Part shown: piece by piece, positions 47,700-60,434 of the stretch
Position numbering within the stretch: position 1 is the first letter of the stretch
How the letters are laid out: each line of letters starts with the position of its first letter
Origin: Marsupella aquatica
Taxonomy: Eukaryota > Marchantiophyta
Direction: 5' to 3'
Assembly (NCBI GenBank): GCA_973895155.1
Contig: OZ316891.1
Coordinates: 7,006,001-7,070,000, forward strand
Length of the DNA stretch: 64,000 nt
The notes under the pieces: generated by a model
The model's database searches: none
Seen by the model: the letters and a program-made list of their open reading frames with translations, nothing else
What the model was told of the DNA's origin: nothing
Position numbers and translations under genes: made by a program

Positions 47700-49040
47700 C
47701 GTTCGAATGCAGGATATTATTGTAACGTTGATAAATTTACATCAATTGTGGTCGTTCATGTTGAGGATCGACGGTTCATATTCCAACATAGAGAATTTCT
47801 CTCAGAACTGTTGTACCGAACCGGCAGCCTGAGTGGACATAAGAGGGAGTGTGGTTACCCGCGTCAGTTAACTGGGGGTTAAGTCCGTAGCCTACATAAG
47901 TCGTCCCAGAGGTGAAGCTGTCTGAGCACAAGCGAGTGAGAGGCTTGAGCTGACTTGAGAGTTCTCATGCGTTGATCAATTGAAGAGCTTTCAGATTGGG
48001 TTTATAGATGCCTGACGTTCTATGAATCAGGTGACTCCTGAGAATAGCTCGATTTCGTGAGTTGATTCGAGCCATTACTCTTCTTGCTGTGTCAATTGGG
48101 TTAATTTGCTGAAGGTCTCGTTCTGAGGTGACTCCAGGTCGAGCTAGATTACCTCCAGTTCGTGAGATTCGTCTGATACTCTCGACGTATCGGTCTGATA
48201 TTCTGTAGTGAGAATCAATGAATTCTGTTACGTGAGCCAGCTGACGATTGTGATTGACCTTTCAGCTTAATTAGTCAAATTCAGACACGTTGATGAATCC
48301 TCCTGCGCTCTACCTCACAGCGTACTTCACTCAGCGGATTTGTGCACATCATTGAGATCGGTAAGCCAGAGTGATCCCGTCTGTAATCTTTGTCACATTA
48401 TTCCAAATCCCAATTTCTGCCTGACAAAATTGCACTTCCAATCTTGAGCGAGCAATGACCAAATTGTTATGTCCTCTCAGAAAGTCCACGAGACAACATT
48501 TTCAATTGAGAGAACAGTGAGAGTCGACAACATTTTCAATTGAGGTTGAGCTAAATGAGAGTTCTATTCCCGTGAGCACTGAAATTCGCTTTCAGAGTCT
48601 GTAATCTAAGCCCACAGTAACATTCCAAGATCGACTTCCTCAGTGGACTGCACATCTTCACAAGAATGAAAACAAATGAATTAGTTAGAGTCAATTGGCG
48701 ATTTCGAAACCCAAGCGACTGCATTACTAGTAGCTCTTGGATTGGTCCGCAATTTTTAAAGCAAAAGTACTAATTGTCCACTAGCTAGACAACCCAATTT
48801 CGGTTCAGAACACAAAGAAATAACATCGCAGGTAGGCAAGTTACGTGTTGGCGACTTGCAATTTTGAGGTACCTCTAGAGCGATCCACCTCTCTTATTGA
48901 TCGAGGTAGTATGCTGCGTTGGCTCTGTCTAATTGAAATATATAAGCTGCACCTGCTGTGGTTAATCCAATTTTTTTGCATGCAGCAGCGAGCTGGGGCT
49001 AGTTAAGCACTTAGCACTGTTCAAGCTTCAAGGACTCTAG
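47700..49040. other. intergenic, upstream of the lipocalin gene
   Basis: No open frame above 60 residues starts here. A local duplication of 'acaacattttcaattgag' lies at about 48497 and 48526. A TATA-like 'atatataagc' at about 48937, roughly 110 bases before the lipocalin start codon, is a candidate promoter element. Confidence 0.45.
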
Positions 49041-49045
49041 TGATC

Positions 49046-52000
49046 ATGACGTCGAGACGAGCAGGCACACTTCAGAAGCTGACAGTGCTTCGGACTGCGA
49101 GCTTGCTTTTTGTTGTGTCACAGCTTACAACGACGGCCAGTGCACAAACGCTTTTCGACATCGACTTCTGCGATAATTGGCCTCAGGTCGGTCTTTCGAA
49201 CGAATTGAATCTAGAGTACAATAGCAAGAGTGACTGGATAAGTAGATGCCCGAGTGGATGGTGGCCATTGTCCCTCGCTTTTGCTCGCATGTACTTACCT
49301 CAGACCTCTCAACAGTTTCGCGGTCCTCCCTGTCGAGCTTTCGGTTAGCACATTAGTCCCTGCATTAGTCCTGCATTTTCCCTTGAGCCTGTTTTTATAT
49401 AGGAGGACTAATGTGCTAGCCGATATCTCACAATCAGACACTCGTCATTCTTCTCCCCAGGATCCTGTGTGGCCTTTTTGGCAAAGATGTCAAATTAGCG
49501 TTTGCTATCTCGAGAAGTCCTTCAAGCCAACCCTTGGAAGTGACAAATAGTCGTCTTGATTCTTAAATTTCAGGCTAGTTTGATATCTATCCACCATATC
49601 CGTTAAGTTTCACTAACCAAGTGTTTCTTTTGGAGTTGCTTGAGGCGTGCAGAAGTCATTTCTGTACCTAAATTTTCTATCAAAGAACAGCGTTACTTCT
49701 CATCTTTCCATGAATTCCAAGCTTGATTGATTGATTCCAGCTCGTGGATAACATTGTTTTCCAACTAATCAATTGCCAACACTGACAATAGACTGTTTGA
49801 TTAGTTCTCGTGAGTATAACTTTCAAACTCAGATTTGGGTGACTTGAATTGCTCTATTATAGTTCTGTGCAGCCTCATTCACTGCTCTAGCGCGCTCAAC
49901 ATTGGTTGTTCCCAATGGGTTTAGAGTCTAAACCTCTTCGTTGTGATTATCAGACAAATTTGAACCTGTGTACCTTGAAAATTCACTTTGTTGTGCTCTT
50001 ACCGATGTTTGGCCTTCAATTCGTACCTCAATCTAATTGAACATGTTTGGCCTTCGTATCTCTAGCTAATTGAACTTTGCTGTGTTGCTTCCGGCCCATG
50101 CAGCCAAACACGTGCCCGACGCCGCCTACCTTCAACACCGTGAACCTCCAGGGGATGTCCGGGAAGTGGTACGAGATTGGCACCAATGCAAAATTCAAGC
50201 TATTCCGGGAGAACGGAATGGCGTGCAACACCGCAAACTACACCGTGGTGTCGACACCAGCAAACTTCTGGGGCGTCACGCAAAGCAATTTATCCATAGT
50301 GGACTCGGGGGTCAAGGCCATGGGACCGCTCTCGGGCTACGGCGTCGCGCAGGTCTCATTGGGGTCTAAAGCGCTTTGCACAAACGCTCGTACAATCTGC
50401 CATCTGATGAGCAGCGACAGCCAGCTCGGGCAAGCAGTCACGCAGCTAGCCACCACCACCGGACAGCTCCTTCTGCTACATCCCATCGAAGCAGCTCAGC
50501 TGATCAACGCAAGCGCTACCGTTGGTGCAGCCATCAACAGCATTAACGGAGCTCTCGATGCGCTCACGAAGAATGTGACGAGCATCCAGTCCGTAAACGC
50601 TCAGCTGAGTCAGGTGAACGGGAGCAGCCAGGCGAATTTGCAACAGCTCACCAGCGTGACTAATCAGGCCTTGATGGTCCAGAACACCATTCAGCAGGCT
50701 GTCGCCAGCATAGCTGCCGCTAAGGGCATCGTCTTGGAGGTAAACTGACTACATACTCTCGGAATGTACTGTTAATTCAGAAGCACTGCAATGTCCTTCG
50801 CCGAATTTGGTGCAACGGATTCAACTCATTCAAAATTGTCTAGGATATGGTCCGTCAGAGTTGTGCTTGTAATTAACATCGAATTGAAGTCCGATTTCTC
50901 GTCGAGCGTAGACGAGATGGTAACTAAGGTTTAAATGTGCTGTCTTCCATACATGACAGGTGACGGCCAAGATGTTGTTCGCGGGCGGAATTGTGCCAAT
51001 GACTACGATCCCGGATCTGGGCAAAGTGACATATCTACTGGCATCCGCGGAGCTCGCAATCATGGCGCAGGCAGGGGAGATAGAGCTGACGCTGTTCGGG
51101 ATCAACGCCATGATGCCGCTAATCTCCATTGACAACACCAAGCCGTTTTCCCTTTCTTCCACGGGCACCGCTATGCAGAACGACACAGCCGCGGGTAGCC
51201 TCACTGCGAACATCCATGGAGTCGACGCCCCATTCCTCATTCTCGCCGTCAACGGCTTTGCCTCCTCGGGCTACACTTCAGCCCTCCTCTACTCCTGCGT
51301 TGAGGTCCCCAACGGCGACTACCAGCAAGGCCTCTTCGTCATCTCCAGGTCGACTATAATCCCGGTCTTCCAGTCACCGAATTATTGTTCGAGCAACAGT
51401 CAGAAAATTATAAATTTATACCTTGAATTTCAAAAAGCTACCAAATTAATAACCATTTGTGTTTCTTGCAAGCCTTCTAATCCAGTCGGTCTATACAAGC
51501 ATCGTCCGTTTTTCTGTTCACTTAAGTCATGGAGTAACGACCGATTTCCGAGGAATTTCTTCAGTGGAGTGTTACAGTCATTCAGTCATTCCTCGAGTCT
51601 TTGGGCAAGCTTCAAAGGCAGTTCTAAGGCTCGAAGTAAGCTCACCTAGGTCTGCTTATCGATAGAGTAGTCAGTCAACTTCAGTCACCAGTCAAGTACT
51701 GCTCCCAAGAAAACGGGTCAGACATCAACTGTAGCATGTGTTGACCTCCGCAAGTCGATCCAATTCGGTCCTTCAAGAAACCTCGATTGAAACGTTAACA
51801 GAAACCAAAACGAGCGAGAAAATATTTATCACTTGACCCGAATTGAATGTAGCCGGTAGCAATTCCCAGATCTAGAGACTGACCCTCACTTGGATAGCTA
51901 CCGAGTTCCGATCCCAATGGCTTCTTTGCTAGTCCTCTTTGCCTATCAGGCGGTTCGATCTAACTGGCATATATATCTAACGCACTATTTGTCATATTTC

Positions 52001-52180
52001 GCTGATGACAGGACCCCGACGCTGGATCCATATGTGGTGAACAACTTGCTCAATGTCGCCAGTATGAACGGAATTCAGACCACCTGTGACGATCCATTCG
52101 TCTACACCGTCCAACAGTCTCCAATTTGCTCACCGCTCCCGCCCCCGGCACCTGGAACACATCTTCCAATCCCCAAGTAA
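49046..52180 (+). CDS. secreted lipocalin-like protein with helical insertion
   Basis: Exons 49046-49186, 50104-50739, 50960-51348 and 52012-52180 encode 444 residues; all introns are GT-AG and all junctions keep frame. Residues 1-33 are a signal peptide ending in ASA. The lipocalin signature MSGKWYEIG (65-73) opens the barrel, followed by NTANYTVV and LSGYGVAQVS. At the far end come FLILAVNGFASSGYTSALLYSCVEV and FVISRTPTLDPYVVNNLL, matching the last strands and the conserved Arg before the C-terminal helix. Between them, roughly residues 137-260 form an Ala/Gln/Ser/Asn-rich, probably helical or coiled-coil segment with NxT/S sites. Such an insertion is absent from ordinary lipocalins, which have about 180-200 residues. 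A Pro-rich tail ends the protein. Ligand unknown; secretion predicted. Confidence 0.83.
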
Positions 52181-53339
52181 ATTATAAGCTTGAGGAAGGA
52201 GGGCAGCATGGTCAGAGCTACCTAATGAATAGAATAGCTCAACAGATACTGATTTTGGGTAGGGAATGAACATTACGAGTAAACGTTCTCTCGCCTTTCG
52301 TTGAGTACGTAGCAATAATCCCTTAGAGTACAAAACAGTGATCACAGTGTGCCTTCACAACTGATTTGATTCACTATGTATGAATTTGTTATATGTCTTC
52401 TATATATATGAATCTTCAATTTGCTTTTCCGTCTCGTTTCCACAATCACTGGATCTTGAGTTCGTGATCGGTACGTTGTCAAAGTCGAGGTCCAACTCAC
52501 GCCCATCCGTGCTTCTGTTTAGTCCAAAGTCCAAACTGTACAGATGACAGACTTGAACTGGGTCAAATGGTAGTCATCCCGTCTGCCTGCAGCCAATTTG
52601 ACGGAGACCTTGATCGTCCAAGCTTGATTTACAAACCAGACATCTGGACCCTGACTGTTGTGCTTTGGGTCCAGATTTCGTGGTTTACACCCAAGTTCTC
52701 TACAAAATCCACTCAAAGGTGTTTTTTTCGAGGTGTTCAAAAGATTATGCACTTTTAAACAATGTTCTCTTGGAGTGATTTTACACTGTTCTCCTCTGCA
52801 GTCGTAAGTGTGAAATTAAAAAGTGTCCGATCGATAACTCTACACCAAGTGCAGCTAGAAATTCGATCCCGTCCTCTGCATTTAGTACGACACTGTACAG
52901 TGAAATAGTCCCAAGCTGGCCTAGCTACATGAGTAACCCTGTGCCGAGACCGTCATTATCCTGTACGTTCGTTCGTTGTCAAGAAATAATACTAGTACGA
53001 TATAATCCCACAATGCGAAGTTGGGTGGAGGAGAGCTTTGAAAATTGCCTTTTCTCCTCATGCCTTCGCTCAACCGATCGTAGTCTAATCCGTCAGTTTA
53101 AGAGATGAGCAGCGGAGGAAGTATTTCTTTCTCATTCTGTGTAGTGACGTGCCCCGCGCCGATGCGAGCTGTTGAATGTTTGAATTTGAATATGGGCCAC
53201 TCACGGAAAAGTAGGTTTACGGAACATTCATTATCTCTTCTCTGGCAGTTTCTCTCGGAGTCTTTCCGTGCGCACATGTCTTTGCTGAAGCTAAAGAGTG
53301 ACAGGTTATGGGCGAAGACTTTCTAAACTGAGTCAATTG

Positions 53340-53414
53340 ATCTATCGTTTCTTTTGTATCAGTTGTGCATTACTCGAGACACATTCTTTTCTGTTTTGCT
53401 AGACTTTTCTGTTT
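53340..53414 (+). other. possible degraded primer-binding region of copia element
   Basis: The sequence 'ttgtatcag' about 60 bases before the gag start resembles part of the methionine-tRNA primer site 'tggtatcagagc' used by many plant copia elements. The match is partial, and no long terminal repeat was recognised on either side. Confidence 0.25.
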
Positions 53415-55058
53415 GTGTCTGTGCTCATGGCTTGCTCCGACGGAGATTCTAGTGATGTAATTCCCAAGCGAGTTCCCAGGCTGGGCGGTGGTTCTAGTTA
53501 TGAAGCCTGGCAGCTTCTAGTAGCGAGAAGTTTAGCTTCTTCTGGCGCATGGAAGTTCATTGACGATACTGCGATTCCACCTACGAAGGATGCAGATGAG
53601 GAGGATTATCAATATCAAGTTCGTTTGGAAGGATATAACAAACACGCCGCAGCCGCTCGCGAGCTAATTCTGTCCACTTGTAAACCGCATATTCAGACCA
53701 CATTAGCCAAGGTCACTACGGCTAAGGCATGTTGGGAGAGGCTCAAGGCACAGTATCAGCCTGAGAGCGCATTAGCCACGGTCACTACGGCGAAGGGATG
53801 TCGGGAGAAGCTCAAGGCACAGTACCAGCCTCAAGGTTTAATTCAGAAGCACAACAACTGGGTGAACTTTGTCCAAATGCAATACCGAGGTGAAGACATG
53901 GAGGCGTTTGGCATTAAATACCGCGAAGCAATTGATCGTTGTATTTCAGCTTGTCTTACAATTGATCCCGTGGTTGAAGTGATGCACTTCATACATCTAC
54001 TTACTCCTCATTTTCATCATTGGACTGCTAGTAAACGTCAACAGATGCGGCGGGACCCGAATGCCACTCTTTCATTAGATTCATTGATTCTTGAAGCCAA
54101 AGATGAGTGGCGTATTCGGCATGAACGTCCTCCTCTTCAACTCAGTGCAAGCTCTTGTACAACTCAGACGACTCATGTTCCTATCTATAAATCAGTTCGC
54201 AACGAGATCTGTCCTTATTGTCGTTTGCCATATCACAAAGAAGAGACGTGCTACTACAAGCATGTGCATCTTCGGCCTCCCGGTTGGACTCCCGCCCTGA
54301 TCATCATGCAGAAGATTCAGGAGCAGCTTCAAGGTGTAAATCATCTTCAGGCGTCATCATCCTCTGCCGCCACCCCGGAATCACTTGCACTGGATATGTT
54401 CAGTTTCATTGACGTTTCTCATCAAGCACATTCTGATGGGTTTCCAACTATTGATAGAGATACATGGATCGCGAGTTCGGGCGCTACCCGTCATTTTTGT
54501 AACAATAAAAGTTTGTTTCAAGATAGTTACTTAGAGAATCCGCTCCCTATCATTACGGCGGCAGGCTCCATCATATCTCCTGGATACGGCAGCATCGATG
54601 TTCAACTACAATGCACCGATAAATCTTTCCGCTCCATTCAGTTGAATCATGTTAGATTTATGCCTAGCAGTGTCCTGAACACAATTTCTGAAGATCTTTT
54701 AGAACGAAAAGGAGTCTACTGGCATGGATGGGAGTCCAAGTTTATATTTGGTCCAGCTGGTGACGAGTTTGCTCATGCTCGCAAAATAGACGGTCTCAAG
54801 GTATTCTCCGTCTGCTCCTCTCCGCTCACTGCTCACCATGATAATACTCTGTCCACACAGAGGGTCAGTAGTAATACGCTTCACAAGCGGTCTCGCTCAC
54901 CTAAATTTGGCAGGCCTTCGATATTTCAGTGAGCAGGGACAGATAGTGTTAGGTGATTCTACTCCTTTTCAACCTTGCGAAGCATGTGCTTTAGGTAAAT
55001 CTACCATCTGTCGGAAGCCACACACTCGCGCGTCCCGACCATGTCAGATTAATTGGTG
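53415..55058 (+). pseudogene. broken Ty1/copia retrotransposon gag-protease region
   Basis: The main frame (53415-54932, 505 residues) has a copia-type gag region (YEAWQLLVARSLASSGAWKFID), a CCHC zinc knuckle CPYCRLPYHKEETC, and a protease-like segment. The protease motif reads WIASSGATRHF, where active elements have W-x-x-D-S-G-A, so the catalytic Asp is Ser. The frame ends in a stop, and the next domain continues in another frame (54838-55059) as GLAHLNLAGLRYFSEQ...CEACALGKSTICRKPH, the GAG-pre-integrase zinc region. Integrase, reverse transcriptase and RNase H are not found downstream. Gag also has a 69-bp internal duplication (53702-53839). The copy is therefore inactive; long terminal repeats were not located. 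Confidence 0.88.
53702..53839 (+). repeat. 69-bp in-frame tandem duplication in copia gag
   Basis: Copies begin 'attagcca(a/c)ggtcactacg' at 53702 and 53771. Each encodes LA(K/T)VTTAK(A/G)C(W/R)E(R/K)LKAQYQP, 23 residues per unit. The duplication leaves the frame open. Confidence 0.9.
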
Positions 55059-55064
55059 ACTCAG

Positions 55065-57505
55065 GGGCATGGAAATGTTCTGATGTCTACCTTTGGGTTC
55101 ACGGGGGCGCAAGGTGTTTGCTCCTTAAAGTTTACGAAAGGTGTAGGACAGTAGGACTGATTAGCCTTGGAGTTTCCATTAGGAAAGGACTAGTCAATTG
55201 CTGGCTCAGTATGTCTGTGCCTCAGTGGCTTCGAAGGAGCGAGCGACACAAGGAGACAAGTCAAAACAGAAGAATGTTGGTGGCTATTATCATGGGTCAC
55301 GTGACTGATATGAATACACTAGTAGGTCCTTATGTAATAGGGAGAAGCGAGCAATCTTCATCTTATTTCAGGTGCTTCACCGCAGAACTGATTGTCAAGA
55401 GAGAGGGAGGACCACGGTGATAGAGAAGGATGAAAGATTAAGGTTCACCGAAAATCAGGAATCTTGAGACAAGATTGGTTCGATGGAGCAGGAAGGTAGT
55501 GATGGAGCTCGGCCACCAAGAGGAGAGCCAGCTGCAGAAGATTAAATGTGACAGAGCACATCGACAGAGGCAATCGTCTCGCAACTTGCTGAGATTATCC
55601 GACTTATGCAGGATGAACGTTTGCCTGCTGAGGACACTCTTTTGGAGACACTTGAAGTCTCTGCGTGTCACCCAAATTTGGCTGGAAATCATGCACGAAC
55701 GAACGAACGAACGTGCTGCACATGCAGCCCACATCCCAAGGATGAGGGAGATGGGCAGGCTCTTCGAGGAATTTGTCTGAGTGCTCTTCACGTGATGTCG
55801 AATGACTGATGATGAGAACTCGAAAGAAGTGGGCGGTTCAAATACGGGAATCCGAATTAAGTGGAGGCGAAGGCTACAGAAGAACTTTTACAACTCTGTT
55901 CGACTGGTTTGGGTGATTCTTCTTGTCAGAGTTTTGTAACGCGCGATTGAGTAGATTTCTTATGGAGATTTTTAAGAAACAGAGAGTAAATTTTGAAGAA
56001 ATCTTGTTCTGTAATGATGACGATTAGTTATTCTGCTTGCTTCTTTATAGTTTAAGATTTAGTTTAGCTTAACTTTTCCGGATGATCAGTAAGATCAGGG
56101 CTTCATTTCTGGTGGCTCACCTGTTTGAGAAGGCAAGCTTGCATTGCACTCTTCCGCACGGTTACGTCTGCATGAAAGTTATAAATGCTTGCTCTACCAA
56201 CAGGTCAGAATTGCGCGCCACTGTGGTTCATTCTAGGATCTTCCCAGCTTATTCGGTTCAGGTTTTACCAACGGGAATTTGGAAAAGGAAATTACGAACA
56301 AAAAAATCCACATTCGCATTCTACAGAGAATACTACGGAGAAATCTCCTATTCTATACGAATTCTTGCTGGCACAATTCTACTATTGTCCAACTCTGGTA
56401 TCTGCCATTTGCTGAGATATGCTTCTAGATCATTGAAGACCACCAGCTACTGGAGACAAGTGAAGGAAACAATTGATAATTCGAATTCTTTTGATTGGCT
56501 CAGAAACATGGTTCCCTTGGATCTCCCTCTCTCCTGAGCTTGGATTCACTTCGATCTATTATTTTTCCCGGTTCGTCGCATCTTCACCTCTTCGCTCACT
56601 TGAAAGTTCATAGTCTGCAAAGTTTGTGGCTCACTTGAGGAATGACATGATTGACCAATCTGACTCACTGAGAAAGAGGTATTGGCATGCTCATCCTCTG
56701 TTTCACTCTTCCAAGTATTAGACGCGGGTTCTATAACATCCACGGCCTCGCAGAGTAGAAATCATCTTTTCTAAACGACAGGACGCATATAACCCCAAAA
56801 ACTGTGCCTAACAGCAGCTAGCTCACTTATTTTGAAGAATCACCTCTCCATACACATCATTTGAATGAACTATTCACACAGGCTGCATGTTGTTGCAACC
56901 CAAGAACCAGCTCAACATTCCTGAACGTAAGTAGGAAGGAGCTGACCCACGACTGTATGGATGTGAGAGTTCTGTTTGTCTTAGAGCACACGAAGATGGG
57001 CCATCTCAGCTGTCAACGGCCTCCACACTTCTACGAATGCAATAAGAAATTTTCCTCTGGTCCGACAATCAAATGCCACCATCAAGGTGAGTCTCCTTTG
57101 ATCCGAACTTCTATTAGGTCGACCAAGTCGCTTTCAGATATAGTTGGAATCTGGTTGGAATCCATGTGAAATCAACAGATATATCAATCTTCTGTGAGGA
57201 CAAGTACATGCCATGCTAAGGAAATTCAACTCATGATTGCCCTAAGATTCCGCATCCCAATGTACAGAATATGGAGAACTTCAGTCCAGCATAACGAGTT
57301 CTCCGGACATAGTCCCACAATGATATAAACAAAATGATCCCTTCTAAGCAAGGCAGATCAAATCTTGGATACGAAGATTTTCGAGCCTTTTTCTGGGGAT
57401 CTCCTCTCAGCCAGAAACTCAGTCCCACTTCACACTAAGTAGCGAAACAGGGTCCTTTGTGCGTACGATTGTGAGATGCACGATCAAATGTATCGGTTAG
57501 GACCA
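55065..57505. other. unassigned sequence between copia remnant and FdC2
   Basis: Several open frames (up to 151 residues at 56082-56537) show no recognisable domain. A small 'acgaacgaacgaacg' microsatellite lies at about 55697. Part of this may be decayed retroelement, but no reverse transcriptase motif was seen. Confidence 0.5.
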
Positions 57506-57511
57506 TTCCAG

Positions 57512-59350
57512 CTATTCATCCGCCATAGCTAGCTCAAGGGCATAGTCGTCATTTTCCTACACCAAAGAGAAACAAAAGATTAACGGTTGTGGTATAGATA
57601 ATAAGTAATGACGTGCAGAAATATGACATCCGTTACGTCAGTACTGCAAACGGACAAGAGCAGACGACAATCATTGAGCATAAACTTACGATTGGACCCC
57701 TTGCAAAATATTGACCGAATTGCAGCCAGTAGACCTGCAATACGCAAGTCAGCAGGGTCAGAAGAGCTTTCCCATGATTTCCTTCATAGATTTAAAAACA
57801 GAACAATTCCTCAAAACAGAAACTCCTACTTACACTATTGTTTGCATTCAAATTCTTGTATAAGGCAGGAAGAGTCACTAAAGATTAACTAGATGACCAT
57901 AAGGTGCACCATCATTCTCAAGGAAGGCCAGGAAATTCTACCTCGTCTTCATCTTGAGTTTCAACTTCCAGATCAGAAAGTGCATAGCCTACACATAGGA
58001 GTCCATAACCCTGGAGTTCCGAATAAGAAAAAGGACAGGCAGTTAGTGCCCTCTACCACCACAGAAGCTTAAAAGCAAGCACGTTATCAGGTGGTCTACA
58101 ATGCCACATTGGCGATCCGGCCTTCCTTCAAGGACTATGAGAGCGGCTGTGCAATTCGACATCAAGACAAGACTGACTAAAAAGCCAACATCCCTTCAGT
58201 CCAAGTATGTGCAATATGTCTCGCCGGATGGCCTTCAATGTAATGTCTACAACAGGAAAATGTCCTTGACTATCATAGTTCCAATTAGTGCTACGAATTG
58301 CGGTATTTGATCGAATACTGAGAAATTCATCTATGTTGTCGGTCTCAAAATATACCAGCTCAGTTCTGGGGATCGCTAAATCAAAGTAAATTAGTGGGGA
58401 AACTTGATGTCCTGTTAGGGTTTGATAATATACCTTTCCCGTACACTTGCATGAAAAATATTCATAATAGTTCATCTACGTACCTGGGCCTTGAGTTCAG
58501 CAGATATACCAAGAGCTTCAGGCTGGTACAATTGTCCCGACTTTACTCGCACCGCACATGCCGTGCAGCATCCTGCACAATTATCATGAGGTTAAGTCAA
58601 CCCTCGAATTCTCATCATGGAACAACTATGACCTCCAAGAACCACTCTGTCAGATCAAATAGATCTACTTTAGATGAGAAAAAACAGCAAGAACTTTTGA
58701 AAGTATGTGCCAGAGTGGGTAGAAAGCTGTTCACCATGTCTGCAAGAGAATGGCAACTCTATTTTTTGATCCTCTCCTGTGTGGAGGATATACTGGTCCT
58801 GCTCACACACCAAGGAATTACAATCTCCGCTAAGGGTCCAGAATGAGGAGAGCTCTCATCACATGGATAGGACCCACTAACCGAAAGAGTCACAAAGAGT
58901 CAGGATGATAACAAACCATGCCTTGCAAAAGCTTCACTCTGACTCTGACTAATCTTTCGGTCTCAGCTTCAGGGTTGCCATCACATTGCGGACCTCAACA
59001 ACTCTGACAATCGTCTCCTCTCAACAATTGGGTCCCACAAAAGAAGCTAAAACATTCATGCACCATTCGGAAGAAGATTGAAAATGAGCAGAGGGGAGGA
59101 AATCGTAGAGCACCTCGGGCACAGAGAATTGATGGGTGATGCCGCGTTGCCGATCAACAACAGTGACAGAGTGCATTGGCGACACCGGCGAGCTCTGCAA
59201 AGGAGGCTCTGCTACTAGCACGCCCGTGGATTGTGGAGCTCCGTTGCTGGCTTGCCCAGCACCCCCACCGTTCATGGATGAGGAGCTGCTGCTGCAGCTC
59301 ACGACTGGCCTCACCACTGGAGGCCAACAGTAGACAACCGCCATAGCCAT
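57512..59350 (-). CDS. FdC2-type plastid 2Fe-2S ferredoxin
   Basis: Six exons, 59350-59114, 58798-58735, 58572-58484, 58010-57942, 57734-57690 and 57556-57512, give 182 residues. All introns have GT-AG ends and all junctions keep frame. The first about 55 residues are Ser-rich and lack a clear acidic cluster, as in a chloroplast transit peptide. The domain follows: VTVVDRQRGITHQFSVPEDQYILHTGE, then Cys98, Cys103, Cys106 and Cys136 with the standard C-X4-C-X2-C-X29-C spacing of plant ferredoxins. The C-terminal extension VYWLQFGQYFARGPIENDDYALELAMADE is diagnostic of FdC2. FdC2 is a plastid protein linked to photosynthetic electron transfer and chlorophyll content in angiosperm mutants. Length matches the family (about 180). 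Only the first exon forms a sizeable open frame, so the gene is easily missed. Confidence 0.94.
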
Positions 59351-59369
59351 AGCTGTGTGGCCCTCCCAC

Positions 59370-60395
59370 TCTTGATTATCGCTGAATACTATCTTGTAAA
59401 AATCCCTGATTGAATGGGAGTGAGTCCAGAGCTGCTTCGCCCTCCTAGGAAGATGCCGCGATTTGCAGCATCACAGTCTCTATTACAACTTGGACAATTT
59501 AGACCACTGAAAAACGCTTCAAGAAATTGTTGCTTTTTCTGTTTCCTCTCGCCCACAGTCAACTTATGTCTCTGCTCGAGCTCGCCTGAAACAAATTTCA
59601 GCCAACACGAGAGGCCCACCTTCGGAAACTCAGATCATAGAATCTGGGTTGTCTGCCTAGACGTGCTGCCGAGTGAATACCGATATACACAAAACCCCCC
59701 AATAAATCTTGACATCATGCCATATCCTCTGTCACTCTCCTCGCTCACTGTAGTTGGACGGATTTGGATACGGTGTTTATCTCTCTATCTGACGTCAGGT
59801 TCGTCCTGAAATAAATCATTATTGAAAATTTCAGTCTAGGAACAAAATTTTAAGTGTATTTGTGAAACTTTTACAATGCAAATGTTAGTACTAAAAACTT
59901 TTTTTTTTACAAAGCGTTGAGTGACATATCAGTGCATACATTGTTTCCAAAGTTAAAACATGAAATCCAGATAGATTACTGGTGCCAATAGTGAGAACCC
60001 TCAAGCTTTGCTTGTAGATAGATGATAGGCGCCATCATTTGTGTTTCATTCCATTTGTGCATAAGTTCTGCACCCAGAGTTATGGTCTTGAGGCTTCATT
60101 CTGAACCACAGTCCCTTGTTCTAGTTTTTTATCAGGCTTTATTAGACTAGCCTAAATCTCTTAGCTTGGCTGATAAACAGATCAAGAGTATGATTGTGCT
60201 TCCCAATTCTACCCCAAACCATTGGGGTGCCCCAAAGTCACCGTCTACCAAGTTCACTCTACAGCATAGCCTTTGTCTTAACTTTCTATAGGGGTTTCTT
60301 AGATAGACTAGCCCAATTACCTATTCCTTGAACAGAAACAGAGGCTAAAACAAAAAAGGACATGTCAAACAGAATTTCCTGGCTGTTTCCGTTTA
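59370..60395. other. intergenic, no recognised gene
   Basis: An open frame at 59414-59809 (+) has no recognised domain. Part of the region just beyond 59350 should be the FdC2 promoter. From 59.8 to 60.4 kb the DNA is AT-rich and noncoding. Confidence 0.5.
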
Positions 60396-60396
60396 T

Positions 60397-60417
60397 CCCC
60401 CCCCCCCCCCCCCCCCC
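60397..60417. repeat. homopolymer run of about 21 C
   Basis: An uninterrupted run of C on the plus strand. Exact length is likely to be uncertain in sequencing and variable between individuals. Confidence 0.9.
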
Positions 60418-60434
60418 ACCTCTCTCTTCTTATG

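Noticed and set aside
56082-56537. 151-residue frame downstream of the copia remnant as a reverse transcriptase or RNase H piece
   Set aside because: No YVDD, no RNase H motif and no copia-like order; unidentified.
58128-58475. 115-residue minus-strand frame
   Set aside because: It lies inside the third intron of the FdC2 gene and has no homology; the flanking exons splice without it.
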